A stretch of 64,000 nucleotides of DNA from Sipunculus nudus (taxonomy: Eukaryota; Annelida; Sipuncula; Golfingiida; Sipunculidae). The notes beneath the pieces were generated by a model, which saw only the letters and a list, made by a program, of their open reading frames with translations, was not told where the DNA came from and made no database searches. Positions 46,110 to 56,100 of this stretch are shown here, in pieces. The number at the start of each line of letters is the position of its first letter. Positions within the stretch are counted from its first letter, which is position 1. The DNA lies in assembly GCA_026874595.1 (NCBI GenBank), contig CM049311.1, positions 45,759,676 through 45,823,675 on the forward strand, written 5' to 3'. A program made the translations under genes and the position numbers.

Positions 46110-46457
46110 TGTGGCGTATTTAGGGCAGGTACCAGTCTGCCGCGGTAGAGAGATAGAAAGGCCAGGCTAGCGGGAACGTCAGTGCGACGTAGTTGTAAGC
46201 CAAGGGATGAGACAGATTGAGGGACGCAGACAGCTTGGTTGAGAACAGTCTGTTCTGGTGTAGTCCGCCGTGAAGTGGCCGTGTCCTGTTTACTTTACGA
46301 GAAGTACGAAGTTGTGTATTAAAAATTTGTTCAGAAAATTGATATCTCTTAGTTATTTCTACCCTCGCCAAGAACACACCCCCTACTTTCGTTCAGCCGA
46401 GTTATCGCCCAGCCAGATAGCTTGCGGAGATATGTATCTCCCAAAGAATTAAATATT
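46110..46457 (+). repeat. 3' LTR of the Ty3/gypsy element
   Basis: Begins TGTGGCGTATTTAGGG and aligns along its length with 40748-41096, with many substitutions and small indels (for example a 7-bp insertion near 46446). Confidence 0.85.
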
Positions 46458-48044
46458 AGACTTTTGAAATCGATAAAACGGTACAACTATTACATTTAAC
46501 CTTGCCATTCCTTTCAAGCTTGTGTTTCAAGCGGTGTTTGTGTGTATTTATGAGTTAATTATTGTGTTTAATTAGGTGTTTTGTGTTGGCGTGATAACCG
46601 ATCATGACACTGTAATCGTATCATACCTCTGATGGACTAGGTGAGGGCATCTGCTGTTCTGCCTCAATGTCTGTACCATCCCTAGTCGCCACGTCCCTGT
46701 TCATTCATGTCTTAGGGTAATTCTTGCATTTCATAAATCCTTGTATTCAGCTGACACATTCGGTCTGTTTACTCTCATCACAGACGTGATACATCAACTT
46801 CCACGATTATTTCATTAAGCATTTCTTCTATGTCGAAGATATCTTGCCTACACCAAATAACGGGTATACAGTGTTGGCTTTCGATTTTTCATTTTAGTTG
46901 TTGATAACTGCGCTCCCTCTACTCAACTTGTTTTCACATAATTTAACAGATTTTTTTTTTCGTTTAGATTGAATGAATGTCAAAATATTTACAAAAAAAA
47001 TCAAGTATTTGTTGAAAAAAAAAATTATTGCAGTTTGAAAATTTTCCTGAAATTACAGTTGATTGTTCAAGTAAGTTTTGGTCCACCAGATTTTAAGTTT
47101 GTTGCAGACGTCAATGGCCAGCCTTGACCTATGAAGATAATCCTGCAAGGTTCTATGTTAAGGTGGCCAGCCAGGACAATTTACCCTTTGAGTGTGGGGG
47201 CATATGTCACCGAATAATTTTTCCCTGTAAAAAGTGGACACTCTACATTTTTGTGATCCTTAGATCTTAAACTTTACAATAAAAATATAGTGCTGATTTT
47301 GTTATAGTGGTTTTGTCATTTTTTTTAGGTCAAATTCGATTTTAGAGCAAAAATTGAGGGCCATTAAATATAAATATTAACTACAGAGAGATATTTAGAA
47401 AATGGTTAGTAAGTTATATTACATCCGATAACTTAGACTAGACACACAAAGACTACGTTAAGACGTTTATTCCAATATTAGAGAGCACCCGTAGAGCGCA
47501 AACCTCCGCCAACATATAGATTCGCATCAAGATCCATCTGACCAATCATGAAAATTAATCAGCTGTTCTTTGTTCACCGGTATATTGTTCTACAAAATGT
47601 CATCGATATATTCATTAAGAAAATACATATAGAGACAACAAGGTATCCTTGGGTAGTTTGTGCAATGTAAATATGGCGGACCACTTGCTGATTTCAGGCA
47701 ACCTGTATCGCATACAGTATGGCTCCACTTTCCTTGGTTTTAACCAGTGACTAAATATTTGCTTCATTTATACATCGTATATGAAAATGGCCCTGTTATT
47801 CTTCCATTTAATATGATTTAGTTATTGCGTCATCCTATTGTTCAATTATTACCTCACCAACATCACTTTCCGCTCGCTGATAGTGAAGGTATAGAAACCT
47901 GTCTTTTACTGTTAATTATCCAAAGTATATCTAAAGGTTCCTGAGGAATTCTAAGTAGTGTTTTTATGTTTTGGTCATGATCAAAGAAATAATTTATAAA
48001 AGTTTCAGGCGGATGACTAAATTATTTTTATATATTTTGTGAAG

Positions 48045-48075
<31 letters not shown>

Positions 48076-49546
48076 TTGATCATATAACCTCAGCTTTGTG
48101 CGGGCAATAGCATATCATTTGGGAGCAATTATACCTTCTGTCGAGTAGCTAATTTCATCAGTTATTTACAGACATTTATTTACAGACATTTACAGTAGAA
48201 TGAGACATGTAAAGGACAGATAATCAACATTGAATGAAATGCATGTTTTGCTGATTAATTCATAAAGGAGAGGGTTTTGAAAAACAAAACAAAGGGACCT
48301 TAGAAAATTTAGAAGTTTTAGAAAAGTCCTGTTGAAGGAAACAATCTTGAAGTAAATATCAAATCATAACAAAAAAAAAGTGTCATCATTAGTCATAATG
48401 TTATCGTACGTGTTTACAGATGTTCTTCTATCCCATCTTTAATCCCCCCCCTCCCCCCCGAAGGTCTATTTTTAAAACTATTTTGTTTCGTGGGCCAATT
48501 TCTTTTATACATTTATGGGAATATGAATCCGAAGCATTCAGGTTATACCAGTTCAATAACAAAAACGGACAAATCTTAACAGAAACTATGGTAAAACCAA
48601 TGGTAAAGTTTTAATATAACAATGGTAAAGTTAAATGCTTGTTATTATTGAATTCTTGTCGCTTTTTTCATTATCCTTATATGATTTGTGATGGCACAAT
48701 GGCTACATAGGCTGTTCCATCCGTCCGAACAAGATCACTGGTACAACATTCTTTTTTTTTATGAAAATAGTAATCTGTAGACAGTGAGTAGCACCCAGCT
48801 TGTACCAATAACAAACCATGAAATAAAGAATAAAGAAAAGTCTATTCTTATATTCTATAAAATCTAATGGGTTATTTCATTAAATGCAGGGTATGTCAGA
48901 TGCTGCAGCGGAATGTTCATCTTTGATTGCAGCCAATTTATTTTTTATCATTATTATACTAAATAACTCCAGACAAAAACTGAGGCATTTTATACCTGCT
49001 TAACTAATGCTCGTTTCCCTTAAATCGTGATCAAGAACAATTTTGATTTAGTGCACAAACTAACAAAATGACATGTACCTCATACAATAACGAATGCCTT
49101 GAATGTAAATAAAGGTTTTTGCATTTCTTTTTGATTATTGTAATTTTAATAGAGGCCATAAAAAAAATAACAAAATTGTTGGGGTTGTAATATGGGGATC
49201 GGTATGGAGGAAGTCAACATTAAGGTTGTTTTAACAGCACATACAAATTCCCTTTTAAGTACATTGAACTTTCTGACACGGCACATGTTCAAGTAATTCT
49301 CAAGTAACTAAGTCTCAAAGAATCTGAACTTATTTCGTGTTCCTTACTGCTCGTCCAACTTATTCCTTAATGGTCTCTCCGACGTACACCCTTAATAATA
49401 AATTGTTAAAAAGTAGGAATAATAAAATCATTATTTGTATGTTCATTTGGAAAATGTTAAAATTAAATATTAAAACGCGTTTTGTAAAACAATATATTAT
49501 TTAAAATGATTTTGCAAGAAAATACAATTGTGTATGAATGCATCAC
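46458..49546. other. unique AT-rich DNA, no gene seen
   Basis: No credible coding frame, RNA gene or long repeat was seen across about 3 kb. It holds an (AAT)n tract at 48045-48073 and a C run near 48447. Confidence 0.55.
48045..48073. repeat. (AAT)n microsatellite
   Basis: About nine AAT units in a row. Confidence 0.95.
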
Positions 49547-49622
49547 ACCTCTCTCTCTTTCTGTCTCTCTCCTTCTCACCCTCTCTTTCTCTCTCTCTCT
49601 CTCTCTCTCCCTCTCTCTCTCT

Positions 49623-49662
<40 letters not shown>
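49547..49662. repeat. (CT)n(TA)n compound microsatellite
   Basis: About 80 bp of interrupted CT followed by about 36 bp of TA. On the minus strand it directly continues the Glu/Arg-rich gag remnant, where GAGA would encode Glu-Arg. Confidence 0.95.
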
Positions 49663-49663
<1 letters not shown>

Positions 49664-49665
<2 letters not shown>

Positions 49666-49955
49666 ATTATCCTTTTCTAGTCTTTCTCTTTCTAACCGTT
49701 CTTGCATTTCTAACTTCTTTAATTCCAATTGCATAGCAAGGCTATCATTTTTTTATGTTTCAACATCAGTCTCTTCAATAAAACCTTTGCTAACTAGATC
49801 TTGCATGATTTTAGCAATGATATCAGGCTTTATCAAAGCTTTTTGCACACTTAGCCCTAAGTGTTGTCCCAAACGCAACAACTGTTCTTTTGACAACTGT
49901 TCAAGTTGATCAGGGTCCGGATCGTCAACAAATGTCTCAGGTTTGAAATCTGCCG
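49664..49955 (-). pseudogene. gag N-terminal fragment of a second LTR retroelement
   Basis: The minus strand reads ADFKPETFVDDPDPDQLEQL, then LLRLGQHLGL, KPDIIAKIMQDLVSKGFIEE, one in-frame TAA, and in the same frame LAMQLELKKLEMQERLERER. The acidic start, helical middle and long Glu/Lys/Arg coiled coil resemble the N-terminus of gag in animal Ty3/gypsy elements. It lies just downstream of an LTR and primer site on the same strand, which supports the reading. The frame then runs into the (TA)n/(GA)n tract and no later gag or pol is found. Confidence 0.6.
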
Positions 49956-50100
49956 TGTTAAGATGTCAAAACAATAACAAAAAACCACTGAGATAAATCC
50001 TTTAAATAATGTACTATAAAACAATATGTAATCTTGTAAACAATGTATAATAAAACAATGTGTCCAGGTCAAGGCCTAATAAATTTGAAAACTATTAAGC

Positions 50101-50120
50101 ATCCCGGACGAGCCGCCCAA
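50101..50120 (-). other. primer-binding site, tRNA-Pro-like
   Basis: On the minus strand TTGGGCGGCTCGTCCGGGAT starts 5 bases after the LTR's CA end. It matches the tRNA-Pro primer site TGGGGGCTCGTCCGGGAT known from gammaretroviruses and some animal LTR elements, except for one inserted C. Confidence 0.7.
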
Positions 50121-50125
50121 TTTTA

Positions 50126-50880
50126 TGTTACGGAACCTAATATAAACAGATCACGTATGCGTGATGAACACAAATTCTGTAACGGAGACAAAAAAAATTA
50201 GATCCCGCAACACTAGGCAGCGCGAAATGTCCAGGGGAACGAATAAAGAAGTCAGTGGTTTTTTGTTAACAAATAACCATAATTTATTCTTAAAACAACC
50301 CTAACAATACAATACATTAAATTAATACAATTATACAATAAAACAGCGGTATAGCAACAAGTCAATACAATCACACAGAAAATAATGTGCACAGTACCTT
50401 GATACCAACACGGTCATCACGATAAGTTCTTTAAATGTATACTCTCGGAGAATTACAGTCCAGTGTAAAGTTCTTGTAACAATCCAGAAAGTAAACTGGA
50501 GTCCAAAAGAGTCTGAAGAAAATCTATAATTGCCGCACACGTCGGATAAGGTCCCACAAACCGACACACACGCTTCTGCGTCCGCTGGAATATTCTCTGC
50601 TCCCTGCCTGGTTCTAAAACACAGCCCTTTTATATACCTTCACACCTCAAGCGGAAAAATTTCCACTTCTCGAACAGTCTCAAGTATCCTACACAACACA
50701 GTAAGCACGCGTTTCGGGAATTCTCTAGAAAAACAGCGCTGTGTGTATCTCTACATACCAGGCTCATCACGTGACCTCGGCCAGGCGTGAAAACCCCCAG
50801 CCAGCATGACAACGAGAGTTCATCCAGTACGGATTAAACATAAAGTGCAACAACAACACGAGTTACGCCCGTGTCACACA
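50126..50880 (-). mobile_element. LTR (about 755 bp) of a second, truncated retroelement
   Basis: On the minus strand it starts TGTGTGACACGGGCG (50880) and ends CCGTAACA (50126), giving TG...CA ends. A TATATAAAAGGG box lies at 50625-50636 and an AATAAA polyadenylation signal near 50283-50288, so U3-R-U5 order is readable. It is followed on that strand by the primer site and a gag fragment. No partner LTR is in the window, so the rest of the element was lost, possibly at the 49547-49662 microsatellite. Confidence 0.78.
50625..50720 (-). promoter_or_regulatory. LTR U3 promoter with TATA box and TTCnnGAA dyads
   Basis: TATATAAAAGGG (minus strand) is at 50625-50636. Upstream on that strand are two inverted TTCnnGAA words, TTCTCGAA (50667-50674) and TTCGGGAA (50713-50720), the core of heat-shock-factor sites. 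Both dyads could be chance; the TATA box is well placed. Confidence 0.5.
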
Positions 50881-50897
50881 ATAAAAAGAGCACCTGT

Positions 50898-51004
50898 AAC
50901 AGTATAGCCGTGTTAGTCTGTAGTGGAAGTGTAGGTTTGGAGTCAGAATGACGCCTTTTAGATAGACTAATATCAATAAACATGTTACTATCTAAAAGGC
51001 GTCA
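50898..51004. repeat. short interspersed repeat fragment ending in a 17-bp-stem hairpin
   Basis: Starts GTAACAGTATAGCCGTGTTA and contains GTTAGTCTGTAGTGG, a word I recall from short interspersed repeats in other animals (memory only). TGACGCCTTTTAGATAG (50949-50965) is the exact inverse of 50988-51004, with a 22-base loop. It lies just outside the LTR at 50126-50880. Confidence 0.5.
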
Positions 51005-51008
51005 CTCT

Positions 51009-51066
51009 TACTCTCTCTCTCTCTACACACACACACACACACATACATATTATTTGTGTGTGTGTC
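51009..51066. repeat. (CT)n(AC)n..(TG)n compound microsatellite
   Basis: CT repeats, then AC repeats, a short AT-rich gap, and TG repeats; the AC and TG tracts can pair with each other. Confidence 0.93.
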
Positions 51067-53166
51067 TGCCATTCATCTTTACCTCAATGTATAGGAAAAT
51101 AAGTGTCTATGAAACTACGCGGATGGGAGCTACCTTATCGGATAGCTTAAATGACTAGGTACATAAACATTTGCAACAGTATGTGAATTATCTCACGCCA
51201 TTTGTTCATTAGTTTGGCTGAATACAACATTTTGTTTGGCAAAACCATCCCTGTACACGGACTAACGATTTCCAATTCACCTGTTTCATTCATTGTTTTG
51301 GTTCTGTGTGTGAATAAACACAGTCCACGTGTGTCTGTGTACCATAAAAAGACTTGAGACCATAACTAGAGGTCGTCTGATCTTGCGCGTTCACAACTCC
51401 CAAACAAGGAGAAATGATATGGAAGATAAAAAAAGATACACTTTTTGGATGCTTGAGAAAATCTTGATTTGTAAAGAAACGCGGTTTGGCCGCCAGGTGG
51501 CATGCGCGCTATGTTTACATTTGTACCACTGATGTCGCAAACCTAACATCACTTGTGTACAGGAGTACTCAAATGGTTTACAATGAAATATTAGCAGATA
51601 CCATCATATTTTAAGGAGAAAAAAATCAAGCTATGTGTATTAAGCATATAACACTATATGTGTTTATTAAATATACTAGGTATGTGAATAGGTACATTTA
51701 ATATAAAAAAAATAATTTTAGACAATCCCAAACTGTTCAGAGAACTAAGTTTGTATGTTAAGTATGTAAATACATTCCAAAAAAAAAACTTTCCTATCCT
51801 CTTGTCCCAGCTTACTTTCTTTATGTTTAGGTCAAAGTTTATTAACTAAACATTTAAATACTATTTTAATACAAGCTGAAAGACATGTCAAAACTGAATA
51901 AAAAAATTGGCACCATGTTTTTAAGGCTTCATAGAAAGGTGAAGAACAAAAATGCATGGGGTGTCACATTATTACAAACACATTTTACTCAGGACGAATT
52001 TGCTACATATGCCCCTACACTATTTGGTTTCAATAATAGAGCCACAAGTTGCGCCTCACGCCAGAGGTACTACATCAAGACAGCAACATGAACCCGCCGC
52101 CCAGTCCAGGCCGTTCACTACATGGGACCATAACGGCTCTTTATATTTAGATGGTCTTCTTATACTGCCACATATTGCCAAGCGTGTTGATGTGACCAAC
52201 GCCCTTTGAAATGTGAATTAGCAAGACTTTCTGTGCCGTATGTGCTTGGGCGGAGAAGTGTTCGTATTATCTTATTTTTTATTTTCTCTCCGCATCTGTT
52301 CTTTGTTTTATTGGTAGCTGTTTTTTACACATATCAGCCCGCCTGGTGTGAAAGTGCTTTTCAGAGGAAATATGACTGAACCCGGCATTAGTACCCCGCT
52401 TCATAAACAAAACCCATGAAATTATGTTGTTTACTTTGACTACCAAAAAAAAAAAAAAAAACTGAATATATAGCTGGTACTTTTGTTTACGTTCAATAAA
52501 AGTGTTTCCGACAAATGCGGCCGTCAAAAGCACCAACAGAACGCCTAAAGCATGCTACAATTAGTCTACTGGTTATTTTGTTCTCACATTTTATCGTAGA
52601 CCAGTCAGAATAAAACTATCAATCTTGACATGAAACGACCCGACTGAACTATAAGAGGAAACTATACAGGCAATGTCATAAATGTACAAATCGTATATAG
52701 CGAGAAAAAGGGTCTAGAGGAGAAATAAGTAGAAAAAATCGCGTATATACAGCAAATATTACACTTTTCGGACTGCCAATATTGTAGGCCGGTGGTGAAG
52801 ATGATTCAGGGTGCACCTGACCACGTCACTGGCGAAATGTGTCGAGTTTTCTCGGACGGTCATGCCATACAATCCCAGTGTATATAAATGCTGCCACACC
52901 AGAGAGTACACCGGGGTGTCACAGAGTGAACCTGTACATGTAACCACTGAGACCATAACATGAATTAATAGAATATTTCTTATATTTAAATTAATTTTTA
53001 TTTGCAGGATGTCTGAAGTCTACTATCCCATGAACTTTATGTACTATATTGTATAAATTCTGTTACTTATTTCATATACCGTATTCTACTGAAGCTTGGG
53101 ATATAAACGCAAGGCCATATTAAGTCCTCACTTTTATCTATTGGGGCTCTGTTATTATGTACGTTA
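51067..53166. other. unique DNA, no clear gene
   Basis: Open frames of 60-85 codons near 51329, 51885 and 52279 lack domains. The best-looking part is 52780-52960, a moderately G+C-rich stretch with a TATA box, listed separately. Confidence 0.5.
52881..52888 (+). promoter_or_regulatory. possible core promoter (TATATAAA)
   Basis: TATATAAA is followed about 25-30 bp downstream by a G+C-richer stretch. About 130 bp downstream a pyrimidine-rich TTTTTATTTGCAG resembles a splice acceptor and precedes ATG at 53009, but that frame (MSEVYYPMNF...) ends after 15 codons. No gene is supported, and the 34-bp array starts about 160 bp further on. Confidence 0.25.
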
Positions 53167-56100
53167 TTTTCATGGTTCACTGTCATTGGTATGTATGTTG
53201 TGTTCAAGGGTCCCTGTCATTGGTATGTAGTGTATGTTCAAAGATCCCTGTCATTGATATGTAGTGTATGTTCAAGGGTCACTCTCATTGGTATGTAGTG
53301 TATGTCCAAGGGTCCCTGTCATTGGTATGTAGTGTATGTTCAAGGGTCCCTGTCATTGGTATGTAGTGTATGTCCAAGGGTCCCTGTCATTGGTATGTAG
53401 TGTATGTTCAGGGGTCCCTGTCATTGGTATGTAGTGTATGTCCAAGGGTCCCTGTCATTGGTATGTAGTGTATGTCCAAGGGTCCCTGTCATTGGTATGT
53501 AGTGTATGTTCAAGGGTCCCTGACATTGGTATGTAGTGTATGTCCAAGGGTCCCTGTCATTGGTATGTAGTGTATGTTCAAGGGTCCCTGTCATTGGTAT
53601 GTAGTGTATGTCCAAGGGTCCCTGTCATTGGTATGTAGTGTATGTCCAAGGGTCCCTGTCATTGGTATGTAGTGTATGTTCAAGGGTCCCTGTCATTGGT
53701 ATGTAGTGTATGTCCAAGGGTCCCTGTCATTGGTATGTAGTGTATGTTCAAGGGTCCCTGTCATTGGTATGTATTTTGTGTTCAAGAACGATTTTCATTG
53801 GTATGTACTGTATGTTAAATCGTCACTGTCATTGGTATTTATTTTATGCTCAAGGGTAACTGTCACTGGTATGTACTGTACGTTGAGGGGGTCACTGTCA
53901 TTGGTATGTATTTTGTGTCCATGTCATTGGTATGTTATTTTTTAAGGGTCACTCTCATTGGCATGTACTTTATGTTCAAGGGTCACTGTCATTGGTATCT
54001 TCGTTATTTTCCATGGGGCATTGTCATTGGTTGGTACTTTAGTCTTTATGTTCAACTTGAAGGGTCACTGTCTTTGGTATGTACGTGATTTTCAAGGGTC
54101 ACTCTCATTGGTAGGTACTTTATGTTCAAGGGTTACTGTCATTGGTATGTAGTGTATGTCCAAGGGTCCCTGTCATTGGTATGTAGTGTATGTCCAAGGG
54201 TCCCTGTCATTGGTATGTAGTGTATGTTCAAGGGTCCCTGTCATTGGTATGTAGTGTATGTCCAAGGGTCCCTGTCATTTGTATGTAGTGTATGTTCAAG
54301 GGTCCCTGTCATTGGTATGTATTTTGTGTTCAAGGACGACTTTCATTGGTATGTACTGTATGTTAAATCGTCACTGTCATTGGTATTTATTTTATGTTCA
54401 AGGGTAACTGTCACTGGTATGTACTGTACGTTGAGGGGGTCACTGTCATTGGTATGTATTTTGTGTCCATATCATTGGTATGTTATTTTTTAAGGGTCAC
54501 TCTCTTTGGCATGTACTTTATGTTCAAGGGTCACTGTCATTTGTATCTTCGTTATTTTCCATTGGGCACTGTCATTGGTTGGTACTTTAGTCTTTATGTT
54601 CAACTTGAAGGGTCACTGTCATTGGTATGTATTTTGTGGTCAAGGGTCACTGTCTTTGGTATGTAACTTAGTTTCAAGGGTCACTCTCATTGGTAGGTAC
54701 TTTATGTTCAAGGGTTACTGTCATTGGTATGTAGTGTATGTCCAAGGGTCCCTGTCATTGGTATGTAGTGTATGTTCAAGGGTCCCTGTCATTGGTATGT
54801 AGTGTATGTCCAAGGGTCCCTGTCATTGGTATGTAGTGTATGTTCAAGGGTCCCTGTCATTGGTATGTAGTGTATGTCCAAGGGTCCCTGACATTGGTAT
54901 GTAGTGTATGTTCAAGGGTCCCTGTCATTGGTATGTAGTGTATGTTCAAGGGTCCCTGTCATTGGTATGTAGTGTATGTCCAAGGGTCCCTGTCATTGGT
55001 ATGTAATTTGTGGTCAAGGGTCACTGTCATTGGTATGTAGTGTATGTTCAAGGGTCCCTGTCATTGGTATGTAGTGTATGTCCAAGGGTCCCTGTCATTG
55101 GTATGTAGTGTATGTTCAAGGGTCCCTGTCATTGGTATGTAGTGTATGTCCAAGGGTCCCTGACATTGGTATGTAGTGTATGTTCAAGGGTCCCTGTCAT
55201 TGGTATGTAGTGTATGTTCAAGGGTCCCTGTCATTGGTATGTAGTGTATGTTCAAGGGTCCCTGTCATTGGTATGTAGTGTATGTTCAGGGGTCCCTGTC
55301 ATTGGTATGTAGTGTATGTCCAAGGGTCCCTGTCATTGGTATGTAGTGTATGTCCAAGGGTCCCTGTCATTGGTATGTAGTGTATGTTCAAGGGTCCCTG
55401 ACATTGGTATGTAGTGTATGTCCAAGGGTCCCTGTCATTGGTATGTAGTGTATGTTCAAGGGTCCCTGTCATTGGTATGTAGTGTATGTCCAAGGGTCCC
55501 TGTCATTGGTATGTAGTGTATGTCCAAGGGTCCCTGTCATTGGTATGTAGTGTATGTTCAAGGGTCCCTGTCATTGGTATGTAGTGTATGTCCAAGGGTC
55601 CCTGTCATTGGTATGTAGTGTATGTTCAAGGGTCCCTGTCATTGGTATGTATTTTGTGTTCAAGAACGATTTTCATTGGTATGTACTGTATGTTAAATCG
55701 TCACTGTCATTGGTATTTATTTTATGCTCAAGGGTAACTGTCACTGGTATGTACTGTACGTTGAGGGGGTCACTGTCATTGGTATGTATTTTGTGTCCAT
55801 GTCATTGGTATGTTATTTTTTAAGGGTCACTCTCATTGGCATGTACTTTATGTTCAAGGGTCACTGTCATTGGTATCTTCGTTATTTTCCATGGGGCATT
55901 GTCATTGGTTGGTACTTTAGTCTTTATGTTCAACTTGAAGGGTCACTGTCATTGGTATGTATTTTGTGGTCAAGGGTCACTGTCTTTGGTATGTACGTGA
56001 TTTTCAAGGGTCACTCTCATTGGTAGGTACTTTATGTTCAAGGGTTACTGTCATTGGTATGTAGTGTATGTCCAAGGGTCCCTGTCATTGGTATGTAGTG

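Larger units (their letters stand above)
40748..46457 (+). mobile_element. Ty3/gypsy LTR retrotransposon, ~5.7 kb, defective
   Basis: Two direct ~350-bp terminal repeats enclose, in order, gag, an aspartic protease, a pre-RT linker, an RT/RNase H junction and an integrase; the order protease - RT - RNase H - integrase is Ty3/gypsy-type. A G-rich polypurine tract abuts the downstream LTR. The element carries many stops and frameshifts, lacks the RT core, and its integrase stops before the last catalytic residue. The LTRs differ at many positions, so the insertion is not recent. No clear target duplication was found, partly because the LTR 3' ends are fuzzy. Confidence 0.9.

Noticed and set aside
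53009-53056. 15-codon frame MSEVYYPMNF... after an acceptor-like site
   Set aside because: Too short, no donor or upstream exon identified; mentioned only with the possible TATA box.
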